Part shown: piece by piece, positions 1-11,020 of the stretch
How the letters are laid out: each line of letters begins with the position of its first letter
How positions within the stretch are numbered: position 1 is the first letter of the stretch
Source of the DNA: Ottelia alismoides
Lineage: Eukaryota; Streptophyta; Magnoliopsida; Alismatales; Hydrocharitaceae
Reading direction: 5' to 3'
Assembly: GCA_037367405.1 (NCBI GenBank)
Contig: JAZKJV010010133.1
Coordinates: 62,001 to 126,000, forward strand
DNA: 64,000 bases
Made by a program: the position numbers and the translations under genes
Notes under the pieces: model-generated
Database searches by the model: none
Seen by the model: the letters and a program-made list of their open reading frames with translations, nothing else
What the model was told of the DNA's origin: nothing

Positions 1-1241
1 TTATTAAAAATTGGAAAAATTTGAATAAAAGCCCTAAAAGTTCTCAATATTGCAATGCAGCCCATTTCCAGAACTGTCACGTGCTATGTACATGTTTTAT
101 GGGTAATTTGCACTTTCTATCCTTTTATTTATATATTATTAAATTTTAATGTAAAAACTTTGAGTATTTACAATTCAGTTCCGGACTCTAAATTGCATGC
201 GTCTCTTGTTAAAATAAATTTTTTGTTGCTCAATAAATTCCCAAAAATCATGCTATGCTTCAGATGTGTGTATCTTTCTAGTATAATTTTTTCATTGCAT
301 TTTATTTTCATTTGATATTTAAAAAAATCAAAAACTGCATCATTTTGTCTGTCTGAATTTGAAAAATTCCTAAAAATTTGAATATAGATTCAAAAATTCC
401 AAAATATTTAAATTAATTCTCTTTTAGTGTTTTTAATTTCTATCCTAATTTTGTGCATTTATTATTTATAAAACCCCAAAAAAGCTGTAAAATACTAAAA
501 ACTTTAAAAAATCATATACAATTGTAGAAAAATAAAAAAAACTATAATATCAATTTTTATTTGTAGATAATTTCCTCTACTTTTTTTGACAAATAATTTT
601 CACAATTTTTGATTTCATTTAATATTTCAAAACTGTGAAATCGTCCTCTTTATTCACTGTTTGCATTTTCTCTTGTTTTTATTCATTTTAAAATCTTAAA
701 AAACATAAAAATCTCTAAAAAATTACAAAAATAGAAATAATTTATAAAAACACAAAAAGATTTTATTTGAACATTTTTGAGCATTTTCTTTATACTTGAA
801 AAATCCAAAAAATGTATTCCTTTTGTGCATGAAATTATTTTGAAAATCATATTTTTAAAATTACAAAAAATCACAAAAATCAGAATCATTAAAAATTTAA
901 AAATCAGAAAATAGAAAAATAGAAATAAAAAAATTAAAAATTAAAAAGACAAAAATCTAAACAAAAACCAAGCATAGTGTACATTGAGAAATCCTCTTTA
1001 TTTTAATTGAATTTTTTTGATTAATTGAATAACCCTCGGGAATTGTAGCCTCCCTGATTTTGATCTTGTTGCTATACAAGTAAATAAGTAGCAAAAATTT
1101 CTCTCGCTTCATTATTCTTGTAATTAATTTTGTAGCTTAAGAAAGAAAAAAATGTTTGTTTGTTGCGGATATTTGGGTTGCAACGACCACCACGCATTTA
1201 TTTCATATCAACAATTCAAAAACCGAAAATCCTGCTCAACA
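1..1241 (+). mobile_element. 3' part of an autonomous-family LTR (element P0)
   Basis: AT-rich non-coding sequence that matches the end of the LTR at 26484-29891, including the block around 1026-1095 (CCCTCGGGAATTGTAGCCTC, then a GGTAAATAAGTAGC-like string) and the GGGTTGCAACGAC motif at 1174-1187. The LTR seems to end in CTCAACA at 1241, as the P2 LTR ends in CAACA. From 1242 the sequence is coding sequence of another element, so P0 is inserted in P1's gag. CTGCT at 1242-1246 would be its right target duplication; the left copy lies outside the window. It could be a solo LTR or the 3' LTR of a full element. The short open frames in it have no recognisable content. Confidence 0.75.
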
Positions 1242-2661
1242 CTGCTCTAAGGGATGCAATCGATGAGGAACTGATTTTTAAGCTTTGCTTAATAAAGTCG
1301 CAGATCACTTCCCCGACCTCAAACGATTTGTGAGAAGTAAATTGATGCCTAAGAGGTTGGGCAATAAGAGGATAATGATTGAGAGACACATAGTGTCTAT
1401 GGCCACCTACTTCGTGATGGGGATAAAGACCAAGAACCACAAAGTGAAGTGGTTGCCTAGGGTTGACCGTGAAATCAAAGACACTACCTTCACCCATGCC
1501 AGAATCGATGATGACTCACCGATAAATTTCCTCCCGACCTCCGTGTTTGCCAAGCTCAAACTCGGATCAAGTAGGAAGACGACAGAGATCGTTCAGCCGG
1601 CTGACCAGTCTATAAAATGGTCGAGAGGAATCATTTCAGTTACCATTACTTTCCAAGGTGCTCTACTGCAAGTAGACTTTATGATCATCAACATTGAGCA
1701 CCGAGGAGAGTTTACCCAGTCTTCAATCATTCTCGGGAAGTCATTCTTAGCATTGGCTAAGGTAACTATAGATTGTGAGACTCGGGAGATCGATTTCACT
1801 GCATTGGGAGCAATCCGACCTCACCCGTTCTTTGAGGACACACGATATTCTAAGGTAACCCGCATAGCCGCAGACAGTCATTACCACTGAGAGACAGATG
1901 AGTCCCTTCTCTCTACTACACCTGCGATACTGATTGTCCAGACGACCATTGGTTTAGAGACTCCCCACACCTCCACTTCACCATCTGCTTGCATCACCAC
2001 CACCGTGACGTCGTCAAAAGAAGACTCACAATAGGAAGCTATCCCTGAGTCGGACACGACCTTTTCTGATTGCCCGGACCATTTCGATGATCTGACAAAT
2101 GAGCCCATCATTGCCAAGCCAATTGATAACACTAGCTCCAACCTAAGACGTGTGGAGACCCTTCAGGAATTTTACAATTTATATGGTGACTCGTTTGATG
2201 AGGAACCCATGGTCAACATCGCACCACATCCCAAACCTTCAAAGCAGACAACCATGATTGAATTGACCCCAACCAAAAACATGGATGTTCCTTCCTCTAT
2301 TCAGTTATCCAGTGAGAGAAAGTCGAGAATTGATTCCTCTAGGTGTTCCCCTGAACCCCTCCAGTAGCGTCACTCTCCTCTCCCTCTCAATGCTTTAGAT
2401 TCTAGAAAACTGACTAAGAAAGTTTCCTTTAACATACCGGAGAAGGAATTTTCTAAGGAGTCCTCATCATGTCCGAATGAGGTGATTTATATGAGTGATC
2501 TCAGTTCAGCTGTTCTTAAACCATATCTGAGTAAGCAACACCCTCGTTGGATGATCCCTTCACATCACTATTATTCATCTGAGGACAATTTTGATAGCGA
2601 CACATATGTATATTACCCACCTCCTCGCTCCCGCAAGAAGGTTCGTCACAAACATTCTTGA
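1241..2661 (+). pseudogene. gag/protease-like polyprotein remnant of P1
   Basis: Frame 1 from about 1302 to the TGA at 2659-2661 aligns along its length with the P3 frame at 55978-57702. It opens in frame 2 just after the P0 insertion and changes frame near 1302. In-frame stops lie at 1888, about 2032 and 2366. The retropepsin-like part spans about 1490-1800: a DDDSPINFLP motif at 1507-1536 sits where active retropepsins have D-[ST]-G, and IILGKSFLALAK near 1726-1760 corresponds to the conserved ILG-x-x-F-L strand. The C-terminal part is Ser/Pro-rich with a W-x-x-P...YYSSEDN motif. It was presumably made as a Gag-Pro polyprotein acting in virus-like particles; it is now broken. Whether the protease was active is doubtful. 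Confidence 0.8.
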
Positions 2662-2769
2662 TCCTTGTATATTCTTACCCCTCCTTGTATAGATTTTATT
2701 TCTTTTATTTCACTCCCTCCCCAATGATTCGTATCACTCATCTCGACTCCATATCTTTTCATTTTATGG

Positions 2770-3147
2770 CTATACTTAGGATGACCAGATCCTAAGTATA
2801 GGGGGGAGAGTGACCCGAGTCCCTTCTTCTCTTCTTCACCATTTTCTGTATATTCTCTAGAAATCCTCAGCTCTCACACTCACTCTTGTCCTAGACTTAG
2901 GCTGACCAGAGCCTAAGTATAGGGAGGACCGACGCCCTCCATGTATATATACTTATCCATTTCTCCTCTTGACCTCGTCTGTCCCATTTTTGCTCTTCTT
3001 CTACACTTAGGCTAACTTGCGCCTAAGTATAGGGGGGCAGATCGACTTCTATACTTTTTTTATTTTCACTCTCCCATGCTTAGCACGAGCTATGCCTTTT
3101 CCTCGCTTCTTGTGCTCTGAGGACATAGCACATGCTAAGTATAGGGA
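2770..3147 (+). repeat. Palindrome array with polypurine ends (P1)
   Basis: Three short palindromes at 2770-2808, 2891-2928 and 3001-3037 share arms built on ACTTAGG / CCTAAGT. The first is CTATACTTAGGAT, loop GACCAG, then the exact reverse complement. Loop-proximal arm bases change in a paired way: GGAT/ATCC, GGCT/AGCC, GGC/GCC. A longer imperfect palindrome follows at 3075-3147 (GCTTAGCACGAGCTATG ... GACATAGC ... GCTAAGTATAGGG). Each right arm runs into a G-rich string, AAGTATAGGGGGG in the first, which is the same string as P1's polypurine tract at 4635. The same arrangement recurs in M1, P2, M2 and P3. Confidence 0.9.
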
Positions 3148-4634
3148 TGCGTATATATATTACATATATACTTTACCCATAGCTCGCACTTTTGCATATT
3201 TTTGTATATATTATGCGATAATTACGGGGTGGGTAAAATTGGTCAAAAACACTTTTTGTAAAATACAAGTATACTTGTATAATATGTACTTTGTATATAA
3301 GCGATAAAATTTGCATAATAGAACTTGTATAAATTTGTAACTTTCCTGTAAATAATACTTTTGTAAAATTTGTTGTAAAATATGAGATATACCAGAAAAT
3401 AAGGAAAAAAGACTAAAAAAAACTCTAAAAAAGAAAAAAAGAGGCTTCTTATTTACTCTTGTTCATCATCCTTGCATTTATAAAAAAAGTCTTGCACTTC
3501 ATTCATATACATTGCAAGTCATCTGCATTTCATTTGCATATCTAGCACATGCGAAGTGAAAAGTTAGTGGGTTCTGAACCAGGTTATGAATGGAAGTCGA
3601 GGATGGATTTGATTTGACCGTAATCTACCTAATTTCAGAGGAACCTTATAGGAACTGGAGTTAATATTTTTTTAGGTCGAGTGACTTAATTCTTTGAGTA
3701 TGCAAGTCTATGTTCACATGTCATCTTGATTAATCTAAGCAGAAGATTTCATACACACGCACGATTCTTTTAGACAGTGACCTTACTTGGACAAGCACCA
3801 TTCACGTAGCTCTTCATTGATGAGGTGGTGAGGAGGTAGAATCCTTTGGCTTGGACTAGCACACAGGTGGCTTGGGTAGTGCACCTCGATCTAGTCTAGT
3901 GGCATTGAAGTCTAACGTCGAGATGCTGTGGGTTGCAATAAAGCTTCAAAAGAGGGATAGTCTACGATCTCAAGAAGAAAAAATCCTTATGTATGCTACA
4001 CCTTGTATATATGAAAAAAGAGGGGAAAAAAAGAAAAAGAAAGAACTCCAAAAAATGGGATAGGCCTGATTGAAAATAAAATGTCTACATGAGAAAAATG
4101 TGAATAAGCAAGGCATATGCTTCAAAGTCTTATACCAACGATGCCTGCAGTTGGAGACTTGACTACACTGGTCAAGCTTCATGGATATGTGACTACACTG
4201 GTCACAATCCATTCTCTTCTCTACCCCTCTTCTTGAGTTGGTTGCCCTTGAACTTGGAAGGAATACCCCGCTCCTCAAGGAAAGAGTTGCTAGACTGGAG
4301 AATTAGAGTTAACTTATTAGAGGAGGTTGTTTCTTCGCCATTTTTGATGTGGAGAGCTATATTTCACTTACACAGTACAAGTAAGATTCATAGTCATCGG
4401 AATTTGCGTATGAGAATTTGTTCTTACCTGACTGTTGAGGCGACCTGAATAGAGACTTTTGGAACTTAAAGGCTGTTAGGTCTTAAATTCAATTCCCAAT
4501 AAGGTTCCGCCACATCATTAATCCAAAGGTCGAGCCATGCTCCATTTTCACCTTGTGTTCATGACCTTGGTATGGATCCCAAAATCATTTCACTTTTGTA
4601 TTTCATTTTAGTTGCCCGGAGACGAGCCGGGTTT
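3148..4634 (+). other. Internal 3' tail of P1, non-coding
   Basis: No convincing reading frame. Landmarks shared with P2, P3, M1 and M2: an AT-rich stretch after the long palindrome ending near ATAGCTCGCACTTTTG (about 3180-3200), and a conserved block at 3612-3800 (CACCTAATTTCAGAGGAACC-like, then a GACTTAATTCTTTGAG-like string). Further shared landmarks are the two hairpins at 4158-4206 and a final ATTAATCCAAAGGTCGAG block at about 4515 just upstream of the polypurine tract. Conservation of non-coding sequence across autonomous and non-autonomous copies suggests a role in cis, such as packaging, plus-strand priming or RNA stability. Confidence 0.7.
4158..4206 (+). other. Paired hairpins with TACACTG loop (P1)
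   Basis: Hairpin 1 (4158-4176) is CTTGAC, loop TACACTG, GTCAAG. Hairpin 2 (4188-4206) is TGTGAC, loop TACACTG, GTCACA. Both stems are perfect 6-bp helices. The two stems differ from each other while the 7-base loop is identical, and the same loop recurs in P2, P3 and M2 with other stems. Confidence 0.7.
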
Positions 4635-4647
4635 AAGTATAGGGGGT
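4635..4647 (+). promoter_or_regulatory. Polypurine tract of P1
   Basis: AAGTATAGGGGGT lies directly before the LTR start TGATGAATATG at 4648, the expected place for the plus-strand primer of an LTR retrotransposon. P3 has almost the same string before its 3' LTR. Confidence 0.8.
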
Positions 4648-7600
4648 TGATGAATATGTGATTCATCACTCTAAAAAGTCGAAAAAAGAGCTCTGATCCC
4701 GAGTAATTAGCTGCATTTTCTATTTGTTTTGCATTATTCTCATTCATGCATTTAGAATTAATGTCTACATTTTAGCATGCATATTTGCATGAAATAAGAA
4801 ATCAAATTCACTTGTAAATATCACCTATATATTACCATATTTCCCCTATTTTTATTTATTTTTGTCTAACTCAAAAGTGAATAAAATAAACCCTACAGTG
4901 TATATTTTGCTAACATTAATAAAAGGAAGACATAAAAAATACTAACTTGTAAAATTGACCAATAAAACCCAAACCCTAGTTTGAGACTAAGAATCTTAAA
5001 ATGTGAATATCTCTATCATATCTTTCCTATGGACCCCTACTCACTTTTGAATTAATGTACATTCAATTACCTTTAAAACAAGACCAAATTCAAAAGGATC
5101 GGAGTTTATATGTAAAACTTGGGTTTAGGGCCCCTCTTAGTATATTGTACATATATTCCTTTATTTTTTTATCTTTTTATATTCTTAATTATTAAAAATA
5201 AAAAAATTAGTTTAAGTTTTAAACATTTGTTTTATATTTTCTCTAATTTTATTTGATTTTCAAATTTTTTTCAAAATAACAAAAAAATCTACAAAAGATA
5301 AAAATGTGTATTTTATACGTATATGATACCCCCAAAAATATTGTTTTGTACATAAGAGTTATTTGATTTTTGGTGCTTCACGAAGGTTGTAGATTTCGTC
5401 GAGACGAGCAACTTTCTTGTTTATCACTTTTCTATTTGACCCCTTTTGTTTTTTTTTTGATTTTTTACATTTAATGTTTGTTTTTTTCTAGGAGAGGCAC
5501 ATGGCGGCTTATGAAGTCGCCATATGTGACATCTATTTTTTTATTTTTTATTATTAATTTTACTACTTTATTATTTATTTATTTATTTTAATTATTATTT
5601 ATTTAGTTTATTATATATTATATATTATTTTTTAAATTTATTTATTTTCTTTTTATTTTTTGATTTAATTTTATATTTTTCTTTTTATTTTTTATCTTCA
5701 CTATTTTTAGTAGCCTACTTATTTTATTTTTTTATATTTTTTCTTCTCCTTTTCCTTATTCTCTACTCCAACTTCCCACCCAAGCCACCTTCTCCACCTC
5801 ATTTCTAACTTCCTCCTCCTTTTTATTCCGTTCTCCTCCTTCATTCTTACCCATCCACCATTCTTTGAGAAGAGTCTCCAACCCCTTGGTGTGTCGCCGG
5901 TGACAATGCCGACACATCAAGTTGAGCAACAACAAGGATCGAGTGAGATATGTGGTGTTGCAGTCACCTAACAACAGCCTTGCAAGTTTGTTGTCAAGCT
6001 TCGAGTTTCTTTTACCGAGCTCTTGAAGCGACGACAGGAGTACACCATAGAAGCTCCGCACCCTTAGTGAAATCTCAGGTAAGTATTCCCTCTCATTTTC
6101 ATTGTTATTTTATTTTATTTAAACTTTTTTCTTGTTGTCTCACCACACAATCATTTTTTATCACCTCACATCAATACCACCTTCATCATTCATTACCATT
6201 CATTTTCATTTCCTTGATGTCTTGTTTGAAAACAACAAAAAAATAAAAATTGGAGCAAAAAAATTACAAAAAAATAAAAAAAGAACATGAGGTAGCAGCA
6301 AGAAGATGGACCGTCGCCTCCCCTATTCAGCCATAACCACTTGCGGCCGAGCCGCCACCGCACCGCCCTAGATGCAACCATCTATGCCCTCAATCACCTG
6401 TGTGCCATCGTCTACCACTGCCTCCCTCCGTGTGGCCTTGAGTCGCACGCCTCCGCCCTGTCCCACCGTATACGCAAGCCTCGCAGCAGGCCCCTCCCCC
6501 ATAGGTCGCCACCCCCGCATCCCCTGGTGGATGCCACCTCTATAACCAGCCAAGCCACTGCACCCTCGTGCTACACCTATGTGCGTCCTTGTGCGCGCAC
6601 CTCCTGCTGAGCTGCCGTACCACCTCCCCACGCATCCCCGCACGTACACCGTCGTGCGACCCTCGCCTCCTGCGCGTGCGCCCCGTTTCATCGTGCTCCG
6701 CGGCCGAGCTCGCTCTCCACCATGTCCTTCTTGGTTGTGCGCCGCTCCTCCCATGCCCTAGACGTGGGTTCCAAGATTCTCCTCGATGAAGAAGGCCGAC
6801 TTCCCCCTGTTCCTTGTTTTTTTATTTGTGAAAATTGCAGTTTATTCCCTGTACATTTATGTAATTCCAAAAGTGTCCTTGACACAATTTGTGTTTTTAA
6901 TTTTAAATTCTAAATTGTACGGATACCCTGTGCTTGAGAGTCAATTTGGACTATATTTTGGCATCATTTTATTAATGAAAAAATAGCTTGTTGTAGCTCA
7001 ATTAATTTGTATGTTGTGTCTATTCATTTATAATTTTATGAGCATTAGGTAGTTAATTAAAATTGTTTTTGTGAAAAATTGGTTAGTTTACCCAATTCAT
7101 GGTTTGAAATTTGTATTTAATTAAATCTTGCTCTAAAAATTGTCCAAAAATTAGAAATGTTGCGTCTGAGTGTGTTTTAACTACTTTCCAAATTTCATAA
7201 AAAGTAAATATGTCTTGTGCATAAAATAAATTGTTAAGTATTTTTGTGAAATTTCAGCTCTCCTGGATTGCCTTTTAAAATCTCTTTTTGAGATAAATTG
7301 CTCTCTGAATAAATTGATTTTTTTGGATTAATTAGGAATTAAATACTTACAATCACTATGTTTCCATTAAAACTTTCATAAAAAATCATATGTTCTCGAG
7401 ATATTCCAAAAAAATTATAGAGCTTCATTTCATAATGTTTCATTTCAAGTAAAATTTTCATTAATTTTGCATTTCGCTTGCATGAAAAATTGCATAAAAA
7501 CCCTAAATTGTGCATGTTCATTGTTGCATTTTAAATCCAAAAATTCTAAAAATTTCATTTATCATTAGATTAGGTTTTCAAGAAAAAATATAACTTGGCT

Positions 7601-7927
7601 AAATTAGATTAATTTCACATTAAAATTTATTTAACTAAGTTGCTTGATTTCTTAATAACCTAATTCATCTGCATATTTGCATTTGCATTTATATTGCATA
7701 TAGAAATACAAAAAATTCTACTTGGAAAACTATTTGCTAAGTGTTCTAATTTGATCCGACGTTGTTCCTTTGCCTCCTTGAGTCGACCCTTGGGCTTGCC
7801 CAGGTAAAATAAGCATATAAACCACATATTAATTAATTTGTTGATTTATCAATTCATGTGGTTAATTTTTAATCGATCCCGATTGCTCGACTACAATAAC
7901 ACGACACATGCATTTAGCAGTTCGTCA
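4648..7927 (+). mobile_element. 3' LTR of P1
   Basis: Runs from TGATGAATATG to TTCGTCA, about 3.28 kb. The start, the block at about 5040-5150 (ACATTCAATTACCTT ... GACCAAATTCAAAAGGATCGG) and the end block at about 7763-7812 (GTTGTTCCTTTGCCTCCTTG, then GGGCTTGCCCAGGTAAAAT) match the LTRs of P3. A GC-rich island lies at about 6290-6790 inside otherwise very AT-rich sequence. Overlapping Pro/Ser/Arg-rich open frames in that island on both strands look like base-composition effects, not genes. Confidence 0.85.
6076..6084 (+). promoter_or_regulatory. Possible splice donor in P1 LTR
   Basis: CAG|GTAAGT is a perfect plant 5' splice-site consensus within the expected transcribed part of the LTR. The P2 LTRs have AAG|GTGAGA in a similar place (16756 and 27649). 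Whether it is used cannot be seen here. Confidence 0.35.
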
Positions 7928-8560
7928 AGTGCTTTTCCAAGTTAAGCCACTATCCAGAAGAATCATGTGTGTTGTTAAATATTTTACTTAGACTAATCAT
8001 GATGACATGTGAACATAGTCTTGTGGACTCAAAGAATTAAATTGTTAAGACCTGAAAACTCTCAACTCCAATTCCTATAGGGTTCCTCTTAAATTAAGTG
8101 GATTAAGGTAATAACCAAGCTCCATTCTTCAATTTTATTCAAGACTAGTTTAAGTGTCAATACTGCACATGCAAATGCAAGAAGTATATACAAAGCATTT
8201 TTTTCGAAAGAAAAAGAAATAAAAAGAAAAAGTTTTCAAGGGGTTTTGCAAATTTTATGTATTTAAGCATTTTTTTCATAGAAAGAATCATGATTAGTAA
8301 ACTGAATATATACAAGTATACACAAGGCTTACACAAATTTTATACAAGATTTTACAAGGGGATTTTATACACAAGTTTTATATACACATTTTATTAAAGA
8401 ATTTTATTTACAATAAAGAATTTTATTTATAGGAGGATAAATTATTAAGGGTTTTATACACACGTGGATTTTACAAATATATATACATCCCATAATTTAT
8501 AGACATGTTATTAATAAAAGTACGGGTTATGGCTAAAGTATATATACAATATATACGACA
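7928..8560 (-). other. 3' tail of M1, non-coding
   Basis: Minus-strand match to the conserved tail block of P1 (3612-3800) and P2 (25371-25555). The homologous stretch includes the TAACAACACAC...GATTCTT string near 7960-7980 and the CTTTGAGTCCACAAGACTATG string near 8010-8035. 8200-8540 is AT-rich with no recognisable coding content. The TACACTG hairpin pair is not seen because P1 truncates the tail. Confidence 0.65.
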
Positions 8561-9059
8561 CCCCCTATACTTAGCTCAAACTATGTTCTCATATTGATCA
8601 AAGAGCTATAAAGGAAGATATAACTCGTGCAAAGTATAGAAAATTGTAAAGAATCCTATACAACAACAACAACTCAAAGACTAGATGAAAAAAATAGAAG
8701 GCGGTGATCCCCCCTTTACTTAGGATCAAGTAATCCTAAGTATAGAAAATTATACAAACGAGGAACACTGAGGAAGAGAATGAACAAACTCAATGACTCA
8801 ACTTGTCCTCCCCTATACTTAGGGTAAAAGATACCTAAGTATAGAAAAAGAATATCAACATGTTGAAGGACAAGTGAGAGATCAGAATAAATAAAAGAAA
8901 ATAAAAACACAAAAAGACGGTATTAACAACATCACTCTCCCTATACTTAGGTTAAAGGATCCCTAAGTATAAGCAACAACAAGAGTGATGAAACATGATG
9001 AATATGAACAACACAAATCATTCACCCCCCATACTTAGGATATACATCCTAAGTGTAGC
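8561..9059 (-). repeat. Palindrome array with polypurine ends (M1)
   Basis: On the minus strand there are four short palindromes (9024-9059, 8938-8971, 8808-8844, 8709-8746) followed by the long one (8561-8640). Arms again use CTTAGG / CCTAAG, with variable inner bases: GGAT/ATCC twice, GGGT/ACCT and GGTT/AACC-like. On the plus strand the C-runs before each CTATACTTAGG are the complement of the polypurine ends. Some arms have decayed (AAAGTATAG, AAGTGTAG). Confidence 0.85.
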
Positions 9060-9139
9060 ATATACATACGGTATAGAGGTGAACGATAAAAATGAGAGGA
9101 AAGAATAAAATAAATGGATATGTACGAGGAAAAATCAGC

Positions 9140-10440
9140 TCATGTATCAGACGCAGAAGATATCAAAAACTCATCGTTTGATACCACAAATATAGAATCA
9201 ACCACGGATAGGAATGTATCATGATCTAGATATGGCTTCAGCAATTGTCTGTTCATGACAAATAATTGTGCGTCAGATGACAACCCATATATGAAAATAC
9301 TACCATTATCACACACAACTCTCACAATGAACGATCCTGACCATTTGCTTTTCAATTTACCTAGAAACAACTTCAACTTAACATCAAACAACCAGACTTT
9401 TTGATCATGGGAGAAAGTCTTCCTCCTAATGTGTCTATCATGCCAACGCTTGACTTTCTCATTCTACATGAGTGAGTTGTATGAAAAATCTCGAAATTTC
9501 AGCAATTTTTCCAGATCTATCTTCATGTTCTTTCCTACCTTCTCATAGTCCAAATTGCATACACGGAGCGTCCATAAAGATTTATGAGTTAATTCCACTA
9601 GTAGATGGCAAGTCTTTCCATACACCAATCTGTAGGGATACATACCCAATGGAGACTTGCACACGATCCGATAAATCCATAGAATTGAGTCAAGCATCTG
9701 GGACCAGTTCTTCCTATCCAGATGTACAAGTTTTTAAAATATTGTATTTATCTCTCTATTTGAAATCTCAGCCAAGCCATTAGTCTATCGGTACTAAGGA
9801 GACACTACTCTGTGCTCAATGGCATACTCCTTCACAAGCTTCTTGACTTCTCTATTTATGAAATGGCTTCCCCCATCGAAAATGAGTATCTTTGGAATCC
9901 CAAACTGTACAATAATATGGTCCGTAAAAAAGGAACACATCGTACGACTATCAACAGCTTGGGTGGGGATAGCCTCCACTCATCGACTAACATAATCCAT
10001 GACAAGCGGGATGTACTGATATCCCTGACTGACAGGAAATGGGCCCATAAAGTCTATTCCCAAGGCATAAAAAACATCAGAAATCTGGATATATCTTAGG
10101 GGCATGGTATCTTTGGAACCAACGGTTCCTCCCATCTATGACAACAAGTACAACTTCAAACATACTCTGTAGCATCCTTAAATAATGTTGTTCACCATAG
10201 GCTGCTCTGTAAAATCTTTGATGTCGTGTGCTTCCCCGAATGATGCCCACCAGACTCTAATTTGTGAGAGTGCTTAAGTACGCTGGTGTATTCCTCCTGA
10301 GGAATGCACGTTCTCCGGATAGAATTCGCACCTTCACGAAATAGGTACAGATCCTCCCATTGGTAATAATGTATCTATGACATGAATCTATCTACCTTCT
10401 ACTTTGGTCAATCTTGTGAACTTTCTTGGAGACAAGATAG
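9140..10440 (-). pseudogene. Integrase of M1
   Basis: Broken integrase read from about 10440 to the stop at 9140-9142. The zinc-binding HHCC region is recognisable at about 10130-10330 (H-x-H ... GGHHSGK ... C-x-x-C-HR). The catalytic core at about 9460-10090 has the second Asp in IFDGGSHF (9794-9979 frame) and the typical YRLVYGKTCHLLVELTHKSLW stretch in split form. The C-terminal domain (9140-9391) has GKLKSKWSGSFIV and NRQLLKPYLDHD. No chromodomain follows. It would have inserted the cDNA into host DNA. Frameshifts and stops inactivate it. The order after RNase H is typical of Ty3-type elements. Confidence 0.85.
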
Positions 10441-10572
10441 TTCACAATATTAGCATACCATGGGAGTGAGTCACAGACAAAATGGTCTCATCTGGAAAGG
10501 TCTCTGAAATAGGGATCATACCTGCTCAGAACTCTCTGCATCTGTAATGCGAGAAAGTTGATCCGTCACACC

Positions 10573-11020
10573 ATTCTTTACTCAAGGTTTATCTCGAATC
10601 TCTAAATCAAACTCCTGGAGAAGAAGGATCCATATGATAAGGTGTGGCTTGGCATCCTTCTTTGCCTGTAAGTACTGTATGGCAGTGTGATCCATGTACA
10701 CAATAACATGCGAACCAAGGAGGTAAGATCTGAACTTCTCCAATTCAAACACAACTGCTAACATCTCCTTCTCTGTGACTGTGTAATCACACTGTGCCTC
10801 ATTCAGAGTCTTGGTATCATAGTGTATAGCAAATGTTATCCCATCCCTTCTCTGCCCTAACACAACTCCAACTGTAAAATCTGATGCGTCTATCATGATC
10901 TCAAAAGGACGAGACCAATCATGTGGCTATAGGGCAGGAGCACTAGTAACCGTGTCTTTTATCTGATGAAATGCACGAAGAACTTTCTCATCAACAACAA
11001 ACTCACTCTCCTTGCATGAA
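10573..11020 (-). pseudogene. RNase H of M1
   Basis: The open stretch 10582-10896 carries the classic Ty3 RNase H signature. [16 protein letters not shown] contains the first catalytic Asp, [20 protein letters not shown] the Glu, and [13 protein letters not shown] a further Asp. [21 protein letters not shown] follows in split form. It degrades the RNA strand during reverse transcription. The upstream connection to RT (10900-11020) contains stops. It is among the less damaged parts of M1. Confidence 0.85.

Larger units (their letters stand above)
1242..7927 (+). mobile_element. Non-autonomous Athila/Tat-like element P1 (internal 3' part plus 3' LTR)
   Basis: P1 has the same order as the complete element P3 (50795-62263): gag/protease-like coding remnant, palindrome array, tail with paired hairpins, polypurine tract, 3' LTR. 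Only about 110 bp separate the end of the protease-region frame from the first palindrome, so RT, RNaseH and INT are absent rather than decayed. Its 5' part lies left of the window beyond P0. The LTR ends in TTCGTCA at 7927, and from 7928 the sequence is M1 on the opposite strand, so P1 is inserted in M1's 3' region. AGTGC at 7928-7932 is the candidate right target duplication. Confidence 0.8.

Noticed and set aside
2770..3147. Regularly spaced palindromes as a CRISPR-like array or as bacterial terminators
   Set aside because: Eukaryotic retrotransposon context, unequal spacing, inverted repeats with variable arms, and no cas genes; the polypurine identity gives a better explanation.
6368..6789. 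Overlapping Arg/Pro/Gly-rich frames on both strands in the P1 LTR
   Set aside because: Several registers are open at once in a GC-rich island; no domain and no conservation with P2 or P3 LTR frames.
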